This document shows, in pieces, positions 55,817 through 64,000 of a stretch of DNA of 64,000 nucleotides. Made by a program: the position numbers and the translations under genes. The notes beneath the pieces were generated by a model. The model searched no databases, was not told the DNA's origin, and was given only the letters and a program-made list of their open reading frames with translations. Numbering within the stretch: position 1 is the stretch's first letter; every line of letters begins with the position of its first letter. Origin of the DNA: Pigmentiphaga sp. NML080357 (lineage in GTDB: Bacteria > Pseudomonadota > Gammaproteobacteria > Burkholderiales > Burkholderiaceae_B); contig NZ_NINW01000038.1 of the NCBI RefSeq assembly GCF_002188465.1, positions 124,001-188,000 on the forward strand. Reading direction: 5' to 3'.

Positions 55817-57126
55817 TCCAGCACTTTCTTCACCGTCGCGAACAACGTCTCGATCTGTTCCTCGTCGATGATCAGCGGCGGCGAGAATGCGAGGATGTCG
55901 CCAGTGAACCGCACCAGCACGCCCGCCTTCAGGCAAGCCAGGAAAGCCTCGTAGGCACGTGCCCCAGGCTCTCCGGGACGGGGTTCCAGCTCGACCGCCG
56001 CGGCCATCCCGATATTGCGGATGTCCTTCACATGCGGCGCTCCCCGCAACGCATGCACCGCCGACTCGAACACCGGCTCCAGCCGGGCCGCCCGCTCGAA
56101 CAGTCCTTCCCGTGCATACAAGTCCAAGGTCGCCACGGCCGCCGCCGCGGCGGCCGGATGCCCGGAATAGGTATAGCCATGGAACAGCTCGATGGCGTTG
56201 CCCGGTCCCGTTTCGACGATGGCATCGTGAATGGCGCGCGACACGGCCACCGCCCCCATCGGCACAGTGGCGTTGTTGATTCCCTTGGCCATGGTCAGCA
56301 GGTCCGGCGTCACGCCGAAGCGCCCGGCCGCAGTGGCCGCCCCGAGCCGCCCGAACGCCGTAATGACTTCGTCGAAGATCAGCAGGATGCCATGGCGGGT
56401 GCACAGTTCGCGCAAGCGTTCGAGATAGCCGCGCGGCGGCACGATCACGCCCGCCGAACCCGCCATGGGCTCCACGATCACGCCGGCCACCGTCGACGCG
56501 TCGTGCAAGGCCAGCAGGCGTTCGAGCTCGTCGGCCAGGTGCGCGCCCCACGTGGGCTGGCCCTTGGAGAACGCGGCCTCGGCCATATTCAGCGTAGCGG
56601 GCAGATGATCCACGCCAGGCATCAGATTGGCTGCGTAGGCCTTGCGGTTGGCGCCGATCCCGCCCACCGACATGCCGCCGAAACCTACCCCGTGGTAGCC
56701 GCGCTCGCGGCCGATGAACCGGGTGCGCTGGCCTTCTCCTCGGGCGCGATGGTAGGCGAGCGCGATCTTCAGCGCCGTATCGACCGATTCCGAACCGGAG
56801 TTCGTGAAAAAAATGCGGTCCAGGCCGGAAGGCATGATCGCCGCGAGCCGGCTGGCGGCCTCGAAGGCCAGCGGATGCCCCATTTGGAAAGGCGGCGCGT
56901 AATCCAGGGTGCGCATCTGCCGGTGCACGGCCTCGACGATCTCGTCGCGACAATGGCCGGCATTGGAACACCACAGGCCCGCCGTGCCGTCCAGGATCTG
57001 CCGGCCATCGGCATCGGTGTAGTACATCCCCTTGGCCGACACCAGGAGCCGCGGCGCGGCCTTGAACTGCCGGTTGGCGGTAAAGGGCATCCAGAGGGAC
57101 TGCAGGTCGGGCGTATCGGCGGACAT
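55798..57126 (-). CDS. Class III omega-amino acid:pyruvate aminotransferase
   Basis: A 442-residue PLP enzyme. The N-terminus SLWMPFTANRQFKAAPRLLV and the blocks GLWCSNAGHCRDEIVEAVH and FFTNSGSESVDTALKIAL are typical of beta-alanine:pyruvate transaminases. The PLP-binding aspartate is in LLIFDEVITAFGRLG and the Schiff-base lysine in LLTMAKGINNATVPMGAV. The ATG at 57126 has AAGGAG upstream. It converges with the gentisate operon but need not be linked to it. Confidence 0.92.
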   Translation of the reverse strand: MSADTPDLQSLWMPFTANRQFKAAPRLLVSAKGMYYTDADGRQILDGTAGLWCSNAGHCRDEIVEAVHRQMRTLDYAPPFQMGHPLAFEAASRLAAIMPSGLDRIFFTNSGSESVDTALKIALAYHRARGEGQRTRFIGRERGYHGVGFGGMSVGGIGANRKAYAANLMPGVDHLPATLNMAEAAFSKGQPTWGAHLADELERLLALHDASTVAGVIVEPMAGSAGVIVPPRGYLERLRELCTRHGILLIFDEVITAFGRLGAATAAGRFGVTPDLLTMAKGINNATVPMGAVAVSRAIHDAIVETGPGNAIELFHGYTYSGHPAAAAAAVATLDLYAREGLFERAARLEPVFESAVHALRGAPHVKDIRNIGMAAAVELEPRPGEPGARAYEAFLACLKAGVLVRFTGDILAFSPPLIIDEEQIETLFATVKKVLEGKPTP

Positions 57127-57292
57127 ATCGGGCTCCTTGCCAGGGCGGGCTGCCTGCGGCCCGGGCGGGCCGGCGCGGCGCTCCATCGGCATGCACAGCA
57201 TCTAGTGTATTGAGATCCGCGTCCGACGGGAAAGACGCGCCCTAGGGCGGCAAGGGTAAACTTGCCGGGATTCCATGCGAGGATGCGTTGCC

Positions 57293-57973
57293 ATGATGTT
57301 GACCCTTCCCGACGTCCTGACGGCCGAGCAGCTGGCGCAATGCCGGCAGGCGCTGGCCGGGGCCGACTGGATCGACGGCCGGTCCACGGCCGGGCACATG
57401 GCGGTCCATGCCAAGCACAACCTGCAGTTGGCGGCCGACGATCCGCTCGCCGCGCGATTGGGCAATCTCATTCTCGACGTCCTGGGGGCCAACCCGCTGT
57501 TCATCTCCGCCACGCTGCCCCTGAAAGTGCTGCCGCCGGCCTTCAACCGCTACGAAGGCGGCGGCAACTACGGCAACCACGTCGACAATGCCATCCGCAG
57601 CCTGCCAGGCAGCGCGCACCGGGTACGCACGGACATCTCGGCCACGCTGTTCCTGACACCGCCCGAAGACTACGACGGCGGAGAGCTCGTCGTCGAAGAC
57701 ACCTACGGCATCCATCGCGTCAAGCTCCCCGCGGGCCACATGGTGATCTACCCCGGCACCAGCCTGCACCGGGTCACGCCGGTCACCCGGGGCGCGCGCA
57801 TCGCCGCGTTCTTCTGGGTGCAAAGCCTCGTGCGCGACGAAACGCAGCGCGAGACGCTCTACCGGATGGACACCGCCATCCAGCAGCTCGCGCGCGAGGT
57901 CCCGGCCAGCGAGGCCCTGGTCCAGTTGACCGGCATCTATCACAACCTGCTGCGGCAATGGTCGCAGACCTGA
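57293..57973 (+). CDS. PKHD-type Fe(II)/2-oxoglutarate hydroxylase (PiuC/YbiX)
   Basis: A 226-residue dioxygenase, the normal PiuC/YbiX length when started at the ATG at 57293. The iron-binding His-x-Asp is in [12 protein letters not shown], the distal His in [16 protein letters not shown] and the 2-oxoglutarate Arg just after it. The gene is often found next to TonB-dependent siderophore receptors and controlled by iron; no receptor is present here. It ends 14 bases before the hydroxy-acid oxidase start. Confidence 0.9.
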   Translation: MMLTLPDVLTAEQLAQCRQALAGADWIDGRSTAGHMAVHAKHNLQLAADDPLAARLGNLILDVLGANPLFISATLPLKVLPPAFNRYEGGGNYGNHVDNAIRSLPGSAHRVRTDISATLFLTPPEDYDGGELVVEDTYGIHRVKLPAGHMVIYPGTSLHRVTPVTRGARIAAFFWVQSLVRDETQRETLYRMDTAIQQLAREVPASEALVQLTGIYHNLLRQWSQT

Positions 57974-57987
57974 CCGGCGGCCCGTCC

Positions 57988-59109
57988 ATGCCCCTGCCTC
58001 CGCTCGCCCAAATCCCGCCGCAGATCGCCGCCGTCGCGGACTACGAAGCCTATGCGCGCGAGCGCCTCGACGATGCCGCGTGGGCCTACCTCGCGGGGGG
58101 CGCGGCCGACGAGTTGACCTTGCGCGCCAACCGCGAAGCCTTCGACCGCGTGCGGATACAGCCCCGGGTCCTCGGCGACATGACGGGCGGCGGCACCTCG
58201 CTCGATCTACTCGGCGTCCGGCTGTCCTATCCCATCCTGCTGGCGCCGGTGGCCTTCCAGAAGCTCGCGCATCCGCAGGGAGAACTTGCCACGGTGCTGG
58301 CGGCATCGGCCATGAAGGCGGCGATGGTGGTCAGCACCCAGGCCAGCGTCGCGCTGGAAGACCTGGCGCGGGCAGCCGAGACGCCGCTATGGTTCCAACT
58401 CTACTTCCAGGCCGACCGGAACGACACGCTACGGCTCGCCAGGAGAGCGGAAGCGGCCGGCTACCGGGCGCTGGTGGTCACCGTGGACGCCCCGGTCAAT
58501 GGGGTACGCAATCGCGAGCAGCGCGCGGGATTCGCGCTGCCCGCCGGCATCGAAGCCGTCAACCTGCGAGGCATGCGCCCCATGGCCCAGACCGTTGCGC
58601 GCGCCGGCGAGAGCGCCGTCTTCGGCAGCGGCGCGCTGGACGCCGCGCCGTCCTGGGAGGACATCGCATGGCTGCGCACCATGACGGGGCTGCCGGTGGT
58701 GCTGAAGGGCATTCTTGCGCCGGCCGACGCGAGGCTGGCGGTGGAAGCCGGCGCGTCTGCCATCATCGTTTCCAACCACGGCGGGCGCACGCTGGATACG
58801 GCGCCGGCGACGCTCGAGGCCCTGCCATGGATCGCCGCCGAAGTGCGCGGCCGCATTCCCATCCTGATGGATGGCGGCATACGCCGCGGCACCGACGTTT
58901 TCAAGGCGATCGCGCTGGGCGCCGCCGCGGTGTTGATCGGGCGCGGCTACCTGCATGGCCTGGCAGCCGCCGGCACGGTCGGCGTGATCCACGTGCTGCA
59001 CATGCTGCGCACCGAGTTCGAGATCGCGATGGCGCTGGCCGGCTGCAGGACCCTTGCCGACATCGACAGGGCTGCGCTCTGGACGCATCCCGCGCCCGGC
59101 CAGCTCTAG
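57988..59109 (+). CDS. FMN-dependent alpha-hydroxy-acid oxidase/dehydrogenase
   Basis: A 373-residue TIM-barrel flavoenzyme of the glycolate oxidase/lactate dehydrogenase family. The catalytic histidine is in IIVSNHGGRTLDTAP and the FMN phosphate loop in MDGGIRRGTDVFKAIALGA. It oxidises 2-hydroxy acids to 2-oxo acids; the exact substrate is unknown. The ATG at 57988 starts MPLPPLAQIPPQIAAVADYE; an ATG at 57958 overlapping the hydroxylase gene is possible. Confidence 0.88.
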   Translation: MPLPPLAQIPPQIAAVADYEAYARERLDDAAWAYLAGGAADELTLRANREAFDRVRIQPRVLGDMTGGGTSLDLLGVRLSYPILLAPVAFQKLAHPQGELATVLAASAMKAAMVVSTQASVALEDLARAAETPLWFQLYFQADRNDTLRLARRAEAAGYRALVVTVDAPVNGVRNREQRAGFALPAGIEAVNLRGMRPMAQTVARAGESAVFGSGALDAAPSWEDIAWLRTMTGLPVVLKGILAPADARLAVEAGASAIIVSNHGGRTLDTAPATLEALPWIAAEVRGRIPILMDGGIRRGTDVFKAIALGAAAVLIGRGYLHGLAAAGTVGVIHVLHMLRTEFEIAMALAGCRTLADIDRAALWTHPAPGQL

Positions 59110-59148
59110 AGCTGTCCCGCCTAGACGCCCGGCCTGCGCCCAGGCTCC

Positions 59149-60129
59149 TTACATCGGCTCGATGCCCGCCGCCTTCACCAGCTGCGCGTTCGATTCGATC
59201 TCGTCCTTGATGTAGGCGTCGAATTTCTCCGGCGTCAGGACGAAAGCATCGGCGCCGACCGCGGCAAAGCGCGTCTTGACGTCTTCCGAGGCGAGCGCCT
59301 TGGCCACTTCGGCCTGCAGCTTGTTGACGATGGGCCGCGGCGTCTTGGCCGGCACCATCATCCCTATCCAGAAATTGAATTCCGAGCCCGGAACGCCGGC
59401 TTCCGCCGTGGTCGGCACGTTAGGCAGGATGCTGGAGCGCCGTGGCGATCCCACCGCCAGCGGCACCAGGTGGCCTTCCTTGATCTGGCCGATGACCGGC
59501 GCCACGGGCGAGAAGTAATAATCGACGCGCCCGCTGATGACTTCGGACACCGCCTCGGGCGACCCCTTGAACGGAATGTGCGTGGCGTCGATCTTGGCCT
59601 GCAGCCGGAAGCGCTCGGCATTCAGGTGCGTGGCGCTGCCGGTGCCGGACGAGGCGTAGTTCAGGCTGCCGGGCTTGCTGCGGGCCGTGGCCAGCAGCTC
59701 GGACAGGGACTTGATGTTCTTCGATGGCGCGATCACCAGCACGTTGGGCAGCGTGGAGATCGGCGTCACGCCGGCGAAGTCCTTGACCGTGTCGAACGGC
59801 AGCCTGGCGAAGGTCGAGGGATTGACGGTATGCGACGAAGAGTGGATCAGCACGGTATAGCCGTCGGGCGCGGCCTGCGCGACTTGCGCCGCGCCTATCG
59901 TGCCGCCCGCCCCGGCGCGGTTCTCGACCACCACCGGCTGCCCCAGGCTCGCGGCCAGCTTGTCCGTGATGGCGCGGGCGATGATGTCGGTGGTGCTGCC
60001 CGCGGTGAACGGCACGATTACGCGGATGGGCTTGGTGGGATAGGCGGCTTCCTGCGCACCCGCCGGCGCGTGGGCCAGGGCGATCAGGCAGGACACCGGA
60101 GCGAATGCAGCGGCGCGAACGAACTTCAT
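59149..60129 (-). CDS. Bug-type tripartite tricarboxylate transporter receptor
   Basis: A 326-residue periplasmic receptor. The signal peptide ends near HAPAGAQ; the mature protein opens YPTKPIRVIVPFTAGSTTDI and has VENRAGAGGTIGAAQVAQA and ATHIPFKGSPEAVSEVISG. It is transcribed alone or downstream of nothing visible; the nearest enzyme is the convergent FMN oxidase. A perfect 12+6+12 palindrome lies 95 bases upstream of its ATG. Confidence 0.92.
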   Translation of the reverse strand: MKFVRAAAFAPVSCLIALAHAPAGAQEAAYPTKPIRVIVPFTAGSTTDIIARAITDKLAASLGQPVVVENRAGAGGTIGAAQVAQAAPDGYTVLIHSSSHTVNPSTFARLPFDTVKDFAGVTPISTLPNVLVIAPSKNIKSLSELLATARSKPGSLNYASSGTGSATHLNAERFRLQAKIDATHIPFKGSPEAVSEVISGRVDYYFSPVAPVIGQIKEGHLVPLAVGSPRRSSILPNVPTTAEAGVPGSEFNFWIGMMVPAKTPRPIVNKLQAEVAKALASEDVKTRFAAVGADAFVLTPEKFDAYIKDEIESNAQLVKAAGIEPM

Positions 60130-60223
60130 GGTTGTCTCCTGGTGCGGATCTCTTTGTACGCGTGCAAGGCGCAGCATAGACGCGGGGATCGCGGCCATGG
60201 CGATCTCGCCAGCGGATCGCCCG

Positions 60224-60253
60224 CCTGCAATTCACCTTTTAGTGAATTGCAGG
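60224..60253. promoter_or_regulatory. Candidate operator (12+6+12 palindrome)
   Basis: The arms CCTGCAATTCAC and GTGAATTGCAGG are perfectly complementary around CTTTTA. The location, 95 bases upstream of the Bug receptor start, suggests a regulator-binding site; no regulator gene is adjacent. Confidence 0.55.
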
Positions 60254-60433
60254 AATGATGAGATACGGCGGCGGCGGCGTCAATCGCTGCCACGGCTCAG
60301 GAGCCTCAGTACATTCCCTAGGATTGCCGCCGGCCGCAGCGGGCCTCGGCATGGTTGAGAGCGCGCGCCCGCGCGACTGGCGGGCGGCGATGCGCCGTAG
60401 GTGGAGAGATGGAGGGACGGCACGCGAGTGCCG

Positions 60434-60460
60434 CCGCGCCCGGCATGAAACCGGGCGCGG
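60434..60460 (-). terminator. Hairpin terminator downstream of fdhA
   Basis: Perfect 10-base arms CCGCGCCCGG and CCGGGCGCGG with a 7-base loop, ten bases after the fdhA stop on the minus strand. There is no T-run, so its efficiency is uncertain. Confidence 0.55.
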
Positions 60461-60469
60461 GCAAGCCGC

Positions 60470-61672
60470 TCAGGCCGCCTTGGGCAACTGGCCGTGCGGG
60501 TCGATGACGAATTTCTTGGGCGCGCCCGCGTCGAACTCGGCATAGCCCCTGGGAGCGTCGTCGAGCGTAATGACTTCCACGCCAACGACCTCGGCGATCT
60601 TGATGCGGTCCCACAAGATGGCCTGCATCAGGGAGCGGTTGTATTTCATCACCGGCGTCTGCCCCGTGAAGAAACTGTGCGACTTGGCCCAGCCCAATCC
60701 CAGGCGGATGCTGAGCGAACCGTGCTGCGCTGCCTTGTCGACGCCGCCGGGATCGTCCGTCACGTACAGTCCCGGAATGCCGATCTTGCCGGCGGCCCGC
60801 GTGACTTCCATCAAGGAGTTGAGTACCGTGGCCGGCGCCTCCTGGCGGGCACCCTCGTGGCCGTGGCCGCGCGCCTCGAAACCGACGGCGTCGACGGCGC
60901 AGTCCACTTCCGGCACGCCGAGGATCTGCGCGATCTGGTCTGCCAGGGATGCATCCTGCGACAGGTCCACGGTCTCGAAGCCCACCTTGCGGGCATGGAC
61001 CAGGCGCGCCGGGTTCACGTCGCCGACGATCACCACCGCGGCGCCGAGCAGTCGTGCCGACGCGGCGGCGGCAAGGCCCACCGGCCCGGCGCCGGCCACG
61101 TAGACCGTACTGCCCGGCCCGACGCCGGCCGTGACCGCGCCGTGATAACCGGTAGGCAGGATGTCCGACAGGCACGTCAGGTCCCGGATCTTCGCCATGG
61201 CCTGGGCGCGATCGGGGAACTTGAGCAGGTTGAAGTCGGCGTAGGGCACCATCACATACTCGGCCTGGCCGCCGATCCAGCCGCCCATGTCGACGTAGCC
61301 ATAGGCGCCTCCGGCACGGGCAGGATTCACGTTCAGGCACACGCCGGTCTGCTGCTCCTTGCACAGCCGGCAGCGGCCGCATGCCACGTTGAACGGCACG
61401 GAAACGATGTCGCCCTTCTTCAGCGTCTCGACGTCGCGTCCGGCCTCCAGCACTTCGCCGGTTATCTCGTGCCCCAGCACCAGGCCGGCGGGGGCGGTGG
61501 TCCGGCCCCGCACCATGTGCTGGTCCGAACCGCAGATGTTCGTGGAGAGCACCTTGAGAATGACACCGTGCTCGATGGACTTGCCGGCGGGATTCACCAG
61601 CTTCGGAAAGGCGATGCTTTGCACCTCGACCTTGCCGGGACCTACGTAGACGACACCGCGGTTGGACGACAT
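60470..61672 (-). CDS. fdhA: Zinc-dependent glutathione-independent formaldehyde dehydrogenase
   Basis: A 400-residue member of the medium-chain alcohol dehydrogenase family. The catalytic zinc cysteine is in STNICGSDQHMVRG, with GHEITGEVLE; the four structural-zinc cysteines are in VACGRCRLCKEQQTGVC. The NAD fold is VYVAGAGPVGLAAAASARLL. The start MSSNRGVVYVGPGKVEVQSI and the long insert CAVDAVGFEARGHGHEG are typical of the Pseudomonas-type enzyme, which oxidises formaldehyde and other aldehydes without glutathione. AGGAG precedes the ATG. Confidence 0.93.
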   Translation of the reverse strand: MSSNRGVVYVGPGKVEVQSIAFPKLVNPAGKSIEHGVILKVLSTNICGSDQHMVRGRTTAPAGLVLGHEITGEVLEAGRDVETLKKGDIVSVPFNVACGRCRLCKEQQTGVCLNVNPARAGGAYGYVDMGGWIGGQAEYVMVPYADFNLLKFPDRAQAMAKIRDLTCLSDILPTGYHGAVTAGVGPGSTVYVAGAGPVGLAAAASARLLGAAVVIVGDVNPARLVHARKVGFETVDLSQDASLADQIAQILGVPEVDCAVDAVGFEARGHGHEGARQEAPATVLNSLMEVTRAAGKIGIPGLYVTDDPGGVDKAAQHGSLSIRLGLGWAKSHSFFTGQTPVMKYNRSLMQAILWDRIKIAEVVGVEVITLDDAPRGYAEFDAGAPKKFVIDPHGQLPKAA

Positions 61673-61740
61673 GTGAGTCTCCTGTGGAATGACTTCGCGG
61701 CGCGCGTGTCTTGCTCCGCGGGACGCGAAGGGTTGCGAAA

Positions 61741-62472
61741 TCAGGGCCGCGCCTCGGCCTGCAGCCATTGCGCGAAGGCGTCGTTGACGGCGCCGGGCTG
61801 CTCCATCGTAGTCATGTGTCCGGAATGCTCGATGGCCACCAGCCGCGCGCCGGGTATCTCGGCGGCCATCGCCTCGTGGCGCGACAGCGGACTCCAGGTA
61901 TCCTCCCGGCCGCACAGCACCAGCGTCGGGCAGGCGATGCGCGGCAATTGCGCGGAGGCGTCGGGCCGCGCCAGCAGCGCGCGGATCTGCGCCGCGAACA
62001 CCTCCGGGGTGCGGCGTTCGAGCATGGCCAGGACGGCCTCGAACACCGGCCCGTCGATACGGTCGGGATGCACCATGCCCCGGGCCCAGATGCGTCCCAT
62101 CTCGCGCATGCCTTTCTCCTGGGCGGTCCGCAGCAGGGCCATGCGGCCGGCGCGCTCGGACTCCCCGGCCACGCCCGGTGCAAGCCCCTTGTAGCCCGTG
62201 TCCAGCAAGGCCAGGCGCAGGACGCGCTCCGGTGCGAGGCGGATCACTTCGAGCGCGACGCGCCCGCCCATGGAATGGCCGGCAAGATGGAACGTCCCGG
62301 CCGGCGCATGCCGCAGTACGTGCTCGGCCATCGCGGTGATCGTGTCCAGCGTACCGTAGTCCGGCACCACGCATTCGAATTGCGCGCCGAAGCGCGCGCA
62401 TTGCTCATCCCACACGGCGCGGTCGCACAGGAGTCCCGGCAACAGGACCAGGGACGGCTTCGACCGATTCAT
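61741..62472 (-). CDS. Alpha/beta-fold hydrolase
   Basis: A 243-residue serine hydrolase. It opens SLVLLPGLLCDRAVWDEQ; the nucleophile elbow is LAGHSMGGRVALEV, the acid is probably in VLCGREDTWSPLSRHE and the histidine is in EHSGHMTTMEQPG. Its ATG overlaps the livF stop (ATGA), so it belongs to the ABC transporter operon and may act on the imported compound, for example an ester or a 3-oxoadipate-enol-lactone-like substrate. No specific function can be assigned. Confidence 0.88.
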   Translation of the reverse strand: MNRSKPSLVLLPGLLCDRAVWDEQCARFGAQFECVVPDYGTLDTITAMAEHVLRHAPAGTFHLAGHSMGGRVALEVIRLAPERVLRLALLDTGYKGLAPGVAGESERAGRMALLRTAQEKGMREMGRIWARGMVHPDRIDGPVFEAVLAMLERRTPEVFAAQIRALLARPDASAQLPRIACPTLVLCGREDTWSPLSRHEAMAAEIPGARLVAIEHSGHMTTMEQPGAVNDAFAQWLQAEARP

Positions 62473-63182
62473 TGCACTTCCTCCAAACCTATCAATGACG
62501 CCAGGCGCTCCGGATCGCCCCGCAGTTCCGGGCTCGCTCCCTGCCAGACGATGCGCCCGCGATCGAGCACGATGGCGCGCTCGGTAAGGTCGAGCGCCAG
62601 TTCGGCATGCTGCTCGACCAGCACGATGGAAAGCGCCCCGCCCTCGCGGAGCTTGCCGAAGGCGTCCACCAGCACGTCGACGATGACCGGCGCCAGCCCT
62701 TCGAAGGGCTCGTCGAGCAACAATACCTTCGGGTTGCCGATCAGGGCCCGGCCTATGGCGAGCATCTGCTGCTCCCCGCCCGACAACTGGTAGCCCAGGT
62801 TGCGGCCGCGCTGCGCCAGCCTGGGAAAGAGATCGTAGACCCGCTCCAGGTTCCACGGCCCCGGAGCCGCAGCCACGGTCAGGTTCTCCTGCACCGTCAG
62901 CGAGGGAAATATCTCCCTTTCCTGGGGCACCAGCCCCAGTCCGCGGCGCGCCCGCTGGTGCGCCGGCCAGCCGGAGAAGTCCTGCCCCAGGTAGCGCAAG
63001 GCGCCGCCGTGCACGGTGTTCAGGCCCAGCAGCGTGGTCAGCAGCGTGGTCTTGCCGACCCCATTGCGGCCCAGCACCGCCAGCGCCTCGCCCGCGGCCA
63101 GGTGCAGCGACACGTTCTCCAGCACGACGGTCTCGCCATAGCCTGCGCTCAGGTCCTGCAATTCCAGCACGCGTTCAGTCAT
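62469..63182 (-). CDS. livF: Branched-chain amino-acid-type ABC transporter ATPase (LivF-like)
   Basis: A 237-residue ABC ATPase. The Walker A motif is VLGRNGVGKTTLLTT, the signature LSGGEQQMLAIGRAL and the Walker B motif VLLLDEPFEGLAP. The short length and GLGLVPQEREIFPSLTVQEN text are typical of LivF. The start overlaps the livG end by eight bases. The transported compound may be an amino acid or another small carboxylate or amide. Confidence 0.92.
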   Translation of the reverse strand: MTERVLELQDLSAGYGETVVLENVSLHLAAGEALAVLGRNGVGKTTLLTTLLGLNTVHGGALRYLGQDFSGWPAHQRARRGLGLVPQEREIFPSLTVQENLTVAAAPGPWNLERVYDLFPRLAQRGRNLGYQLSGGEQQMLAIGRALIGNPKVLLLDEPFEGLAPVIVDVLVDAFGKLREGGALSIVLVEQHAELALDLTERAIVLDRGRIVWQGASPELRGDPERLASLIGLEEVQ

Positions 63183-63930
63183 GGTGTCCTCGCTTGCCCA
63201 GGTATACGTCGCGCACGCGCGGATCGGTCCGGACTTCGTCCACGCCACCCTCGAGCAGCACCGCGCCTTCGACCAGGACGGTGATGCGCCTGGCGAAGCG
63301 AAACACCAGGCTCATGTCGTGCTCGATCACGAGCACGGCCACGTCGACCGGCAGGCGCTCGAGCAGTTCGAAGAGGCGCTTGCCCTCGGTAGAGGGCACG
63401 CCGGCCACCGGCTCGTCCAGCAACAGCACCTTGGGCTTGAGCGCCAGCGCCAGCGCGATCTCGATCTGGCGGCGCTGGCCATAGGCCAGTTCGCTCACCT
63501 GCCTGCCGGCCAGCTCCAGCAATCCCAGCTCGCGCAGGCAATCCGCCGCCTCGTCGACGAACTCGGCACGTGCCGGCAGCGGCCGCCCGATACGCCCGTC
63601 CAGGCCCCCGCGGGCGGACAGCGCCAGGCCGATGTTCTCGGCCACGCTCAGGTGGGTGAACAGGGAATTGATCTGGAAGGTGCGCGCCAGGCCCAGCTTG
63701 ACCCGCTGCTCGGCGGGCATGTCGGTCACGTCCCGTCCGTCCAGCAGTACCTTGCCGGCGTTGGGCCGGATGACGCCGGTGATCTGGTGCACCAGCGTGC
63801 TCTTGCCCGCGCCGTTGGGACCGATCAACGCATGCCTGGCGCCAGGTTCCAGCGCGAGGTTCACGTCGCGCGTCACGGCCAGGGCACCGTACTGCTTGCA
63901 CAAGCCCACGAGTTGCAGCGGCGCGCTCAT
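63175..63930 (-). CDS. livG: Branched-chain amino-acid-type ABC transporter ATPase (LivG-like)
   Basis: A 251-residue ABC ATPase. The Walker A motif is LIGPNGAGKSTLVHQITG, followed by LGLARTFQINSLFTHLSVAE, the LivG hallmark; the signature region LAYGQRRQIEIALAL replaces LSGGQ, and VLLLDEPVAGVPSTE is the Walker B motif. The ATG at 63930 overlaps the upstream permease stop (ATGA). The LAYG signature is common in this subfamily. Confidence 0.92.
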   Translation of the reverse strand: MSAPLQLVGLCKQYGALAVTRDVNLALEPGARHALIGPNGAGKSTLVHQITGVIRPNAGKVLLDGRDVTDMPAEQRVKLGLARTFQINSLFTHLSVAENIGLALSARGGLDGRIGRPLPARAEFVDEAADCLRELGLLELAGRQVSELAYGQRRQIEIALALALKPKVLLLDEPVAGVPSTEGKRLFELLERLPVDVAVLVIEHDMSLVFRFARRITVLVEGAVLLEGGVDEVRTDPRVRDVYLGKRGHHD

Positions 63931-64000
63931 CGTGCGCCCTCCTTGCCGATCCAGCGGGCCAGGCATCCCGACAGGCCAGTGGGGGCGAACCGCACCACGA
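63927..64000 (-). CDS. LivM-like ABC transporter permease (C-terminal end only)
   Basis: Only the last 23 residues (VVRFAPTGLSGCLARWIGKE-GAR) and the stop are inside the window. The end pattern 'hydrophobic, FAPxGLxG, basic tail' is that of LivM permeases, and the stop overlaps the livG start. The gene continues beyond the window edge. Confidence 0.7.
   Translation of the reverse strand, partial: VVRFAPTGLSGCLARWIGKEGAR

Larger units (their letters stand above)
60130..60469. other. Promoter region of the Bug gene and 3' region of fdhA
   Basis: 340 bases without a gene. It holds a perfect operator-like palindrome near the Bug promoter (60224-60253) and a strong hairpin next to the fdhA stop (60434-60460). 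The rest is GC-rich and shows no further features. Confidence 0.6.

Overview
The window is high-GC DNA from a betaproteobacterium, most likely a member of the Alcaligenaceae close to Bordetella or Achromobacter. The basis is the gene orders (miaB-phoH-ybeY-corC-lnt-glyQ-glyS-gmhB-plsC; lptD-surA-pdxA-rsmA opposite amgK-murU; purH-ruvC-ruvA-ruvB then ybgC-tol-pal), three Bug-type periplasmic binding receptors, and the general codon style. The genus is inferred, not proven.

Layout. 1-10700 (+) is housekeeping: tRNA modification, rRNA maturation, lipoprotein acylation, glycyl-tRNA synthetase, LPS heptose synthesis, phospholipid synthesis, a YgjP-type metalloprotein and glyoxalase I. 10705-17152 is accessory: a flavin monooxygenase opposite an AraC regulator, an SpmA/SpmB-like membrane protein, and a LysR regulator opposite a polysaccharide-deacetylase-fold enzyme and a Bug receptor. 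A 313-bp inverted-repeat element follows. 17510-23351 (-) is the outer-membrane operon lptD-surA-pdxA-rsmA. 23518-34442 (+) runs from cell-wall recycling (amgK-murU) through pepP, ubiH, dusB-fis and purH to ruvC-ruvA-GST-ruvB. 35208-40621 (+) is the complete Tol-Pal envelope system with ybgC and cpoB, followed by tRNA-Lys with its own promoter and terminator.

41509-64000 is a metabolic accessory region. It holds an IclR-controlled cluster (Bug receptor, M24 protein, TauD-type dioxygenase, MetX-like hydrolase), OsmC, a PAS-GGDEF-EAL protein with a degenerate GGDEF site, and an Anbu cluster (circularly permuted ATP-grasp, alpha-E, transglutaminase, Anbu proteasome-like protease). It continues with a three-gene gentisate operon, an omega-amino-acid aminotransferase, a PiuC-type hydroxylase followed by an FMN hydroxy-acid oxidase, a third Bug receptor, a zinc formaldehyde dehydrogenase and the end of a branched-chain amino-acid-type ABC operon.

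Between genes there is a family of GC-rich, modular palindromic repeats that nearly always abut stop codons, two of them carrying a 96-bp core with inverted ends. A strongly folded minus-strand segment with a terminator (about 34838-35060) looks like an undescribed small RNA. Four perfect AT-rich palindromes in promoter regions are candidate operators. The Anbu cluster, the repeat family and the candidate small RNA are the items most worth following up.
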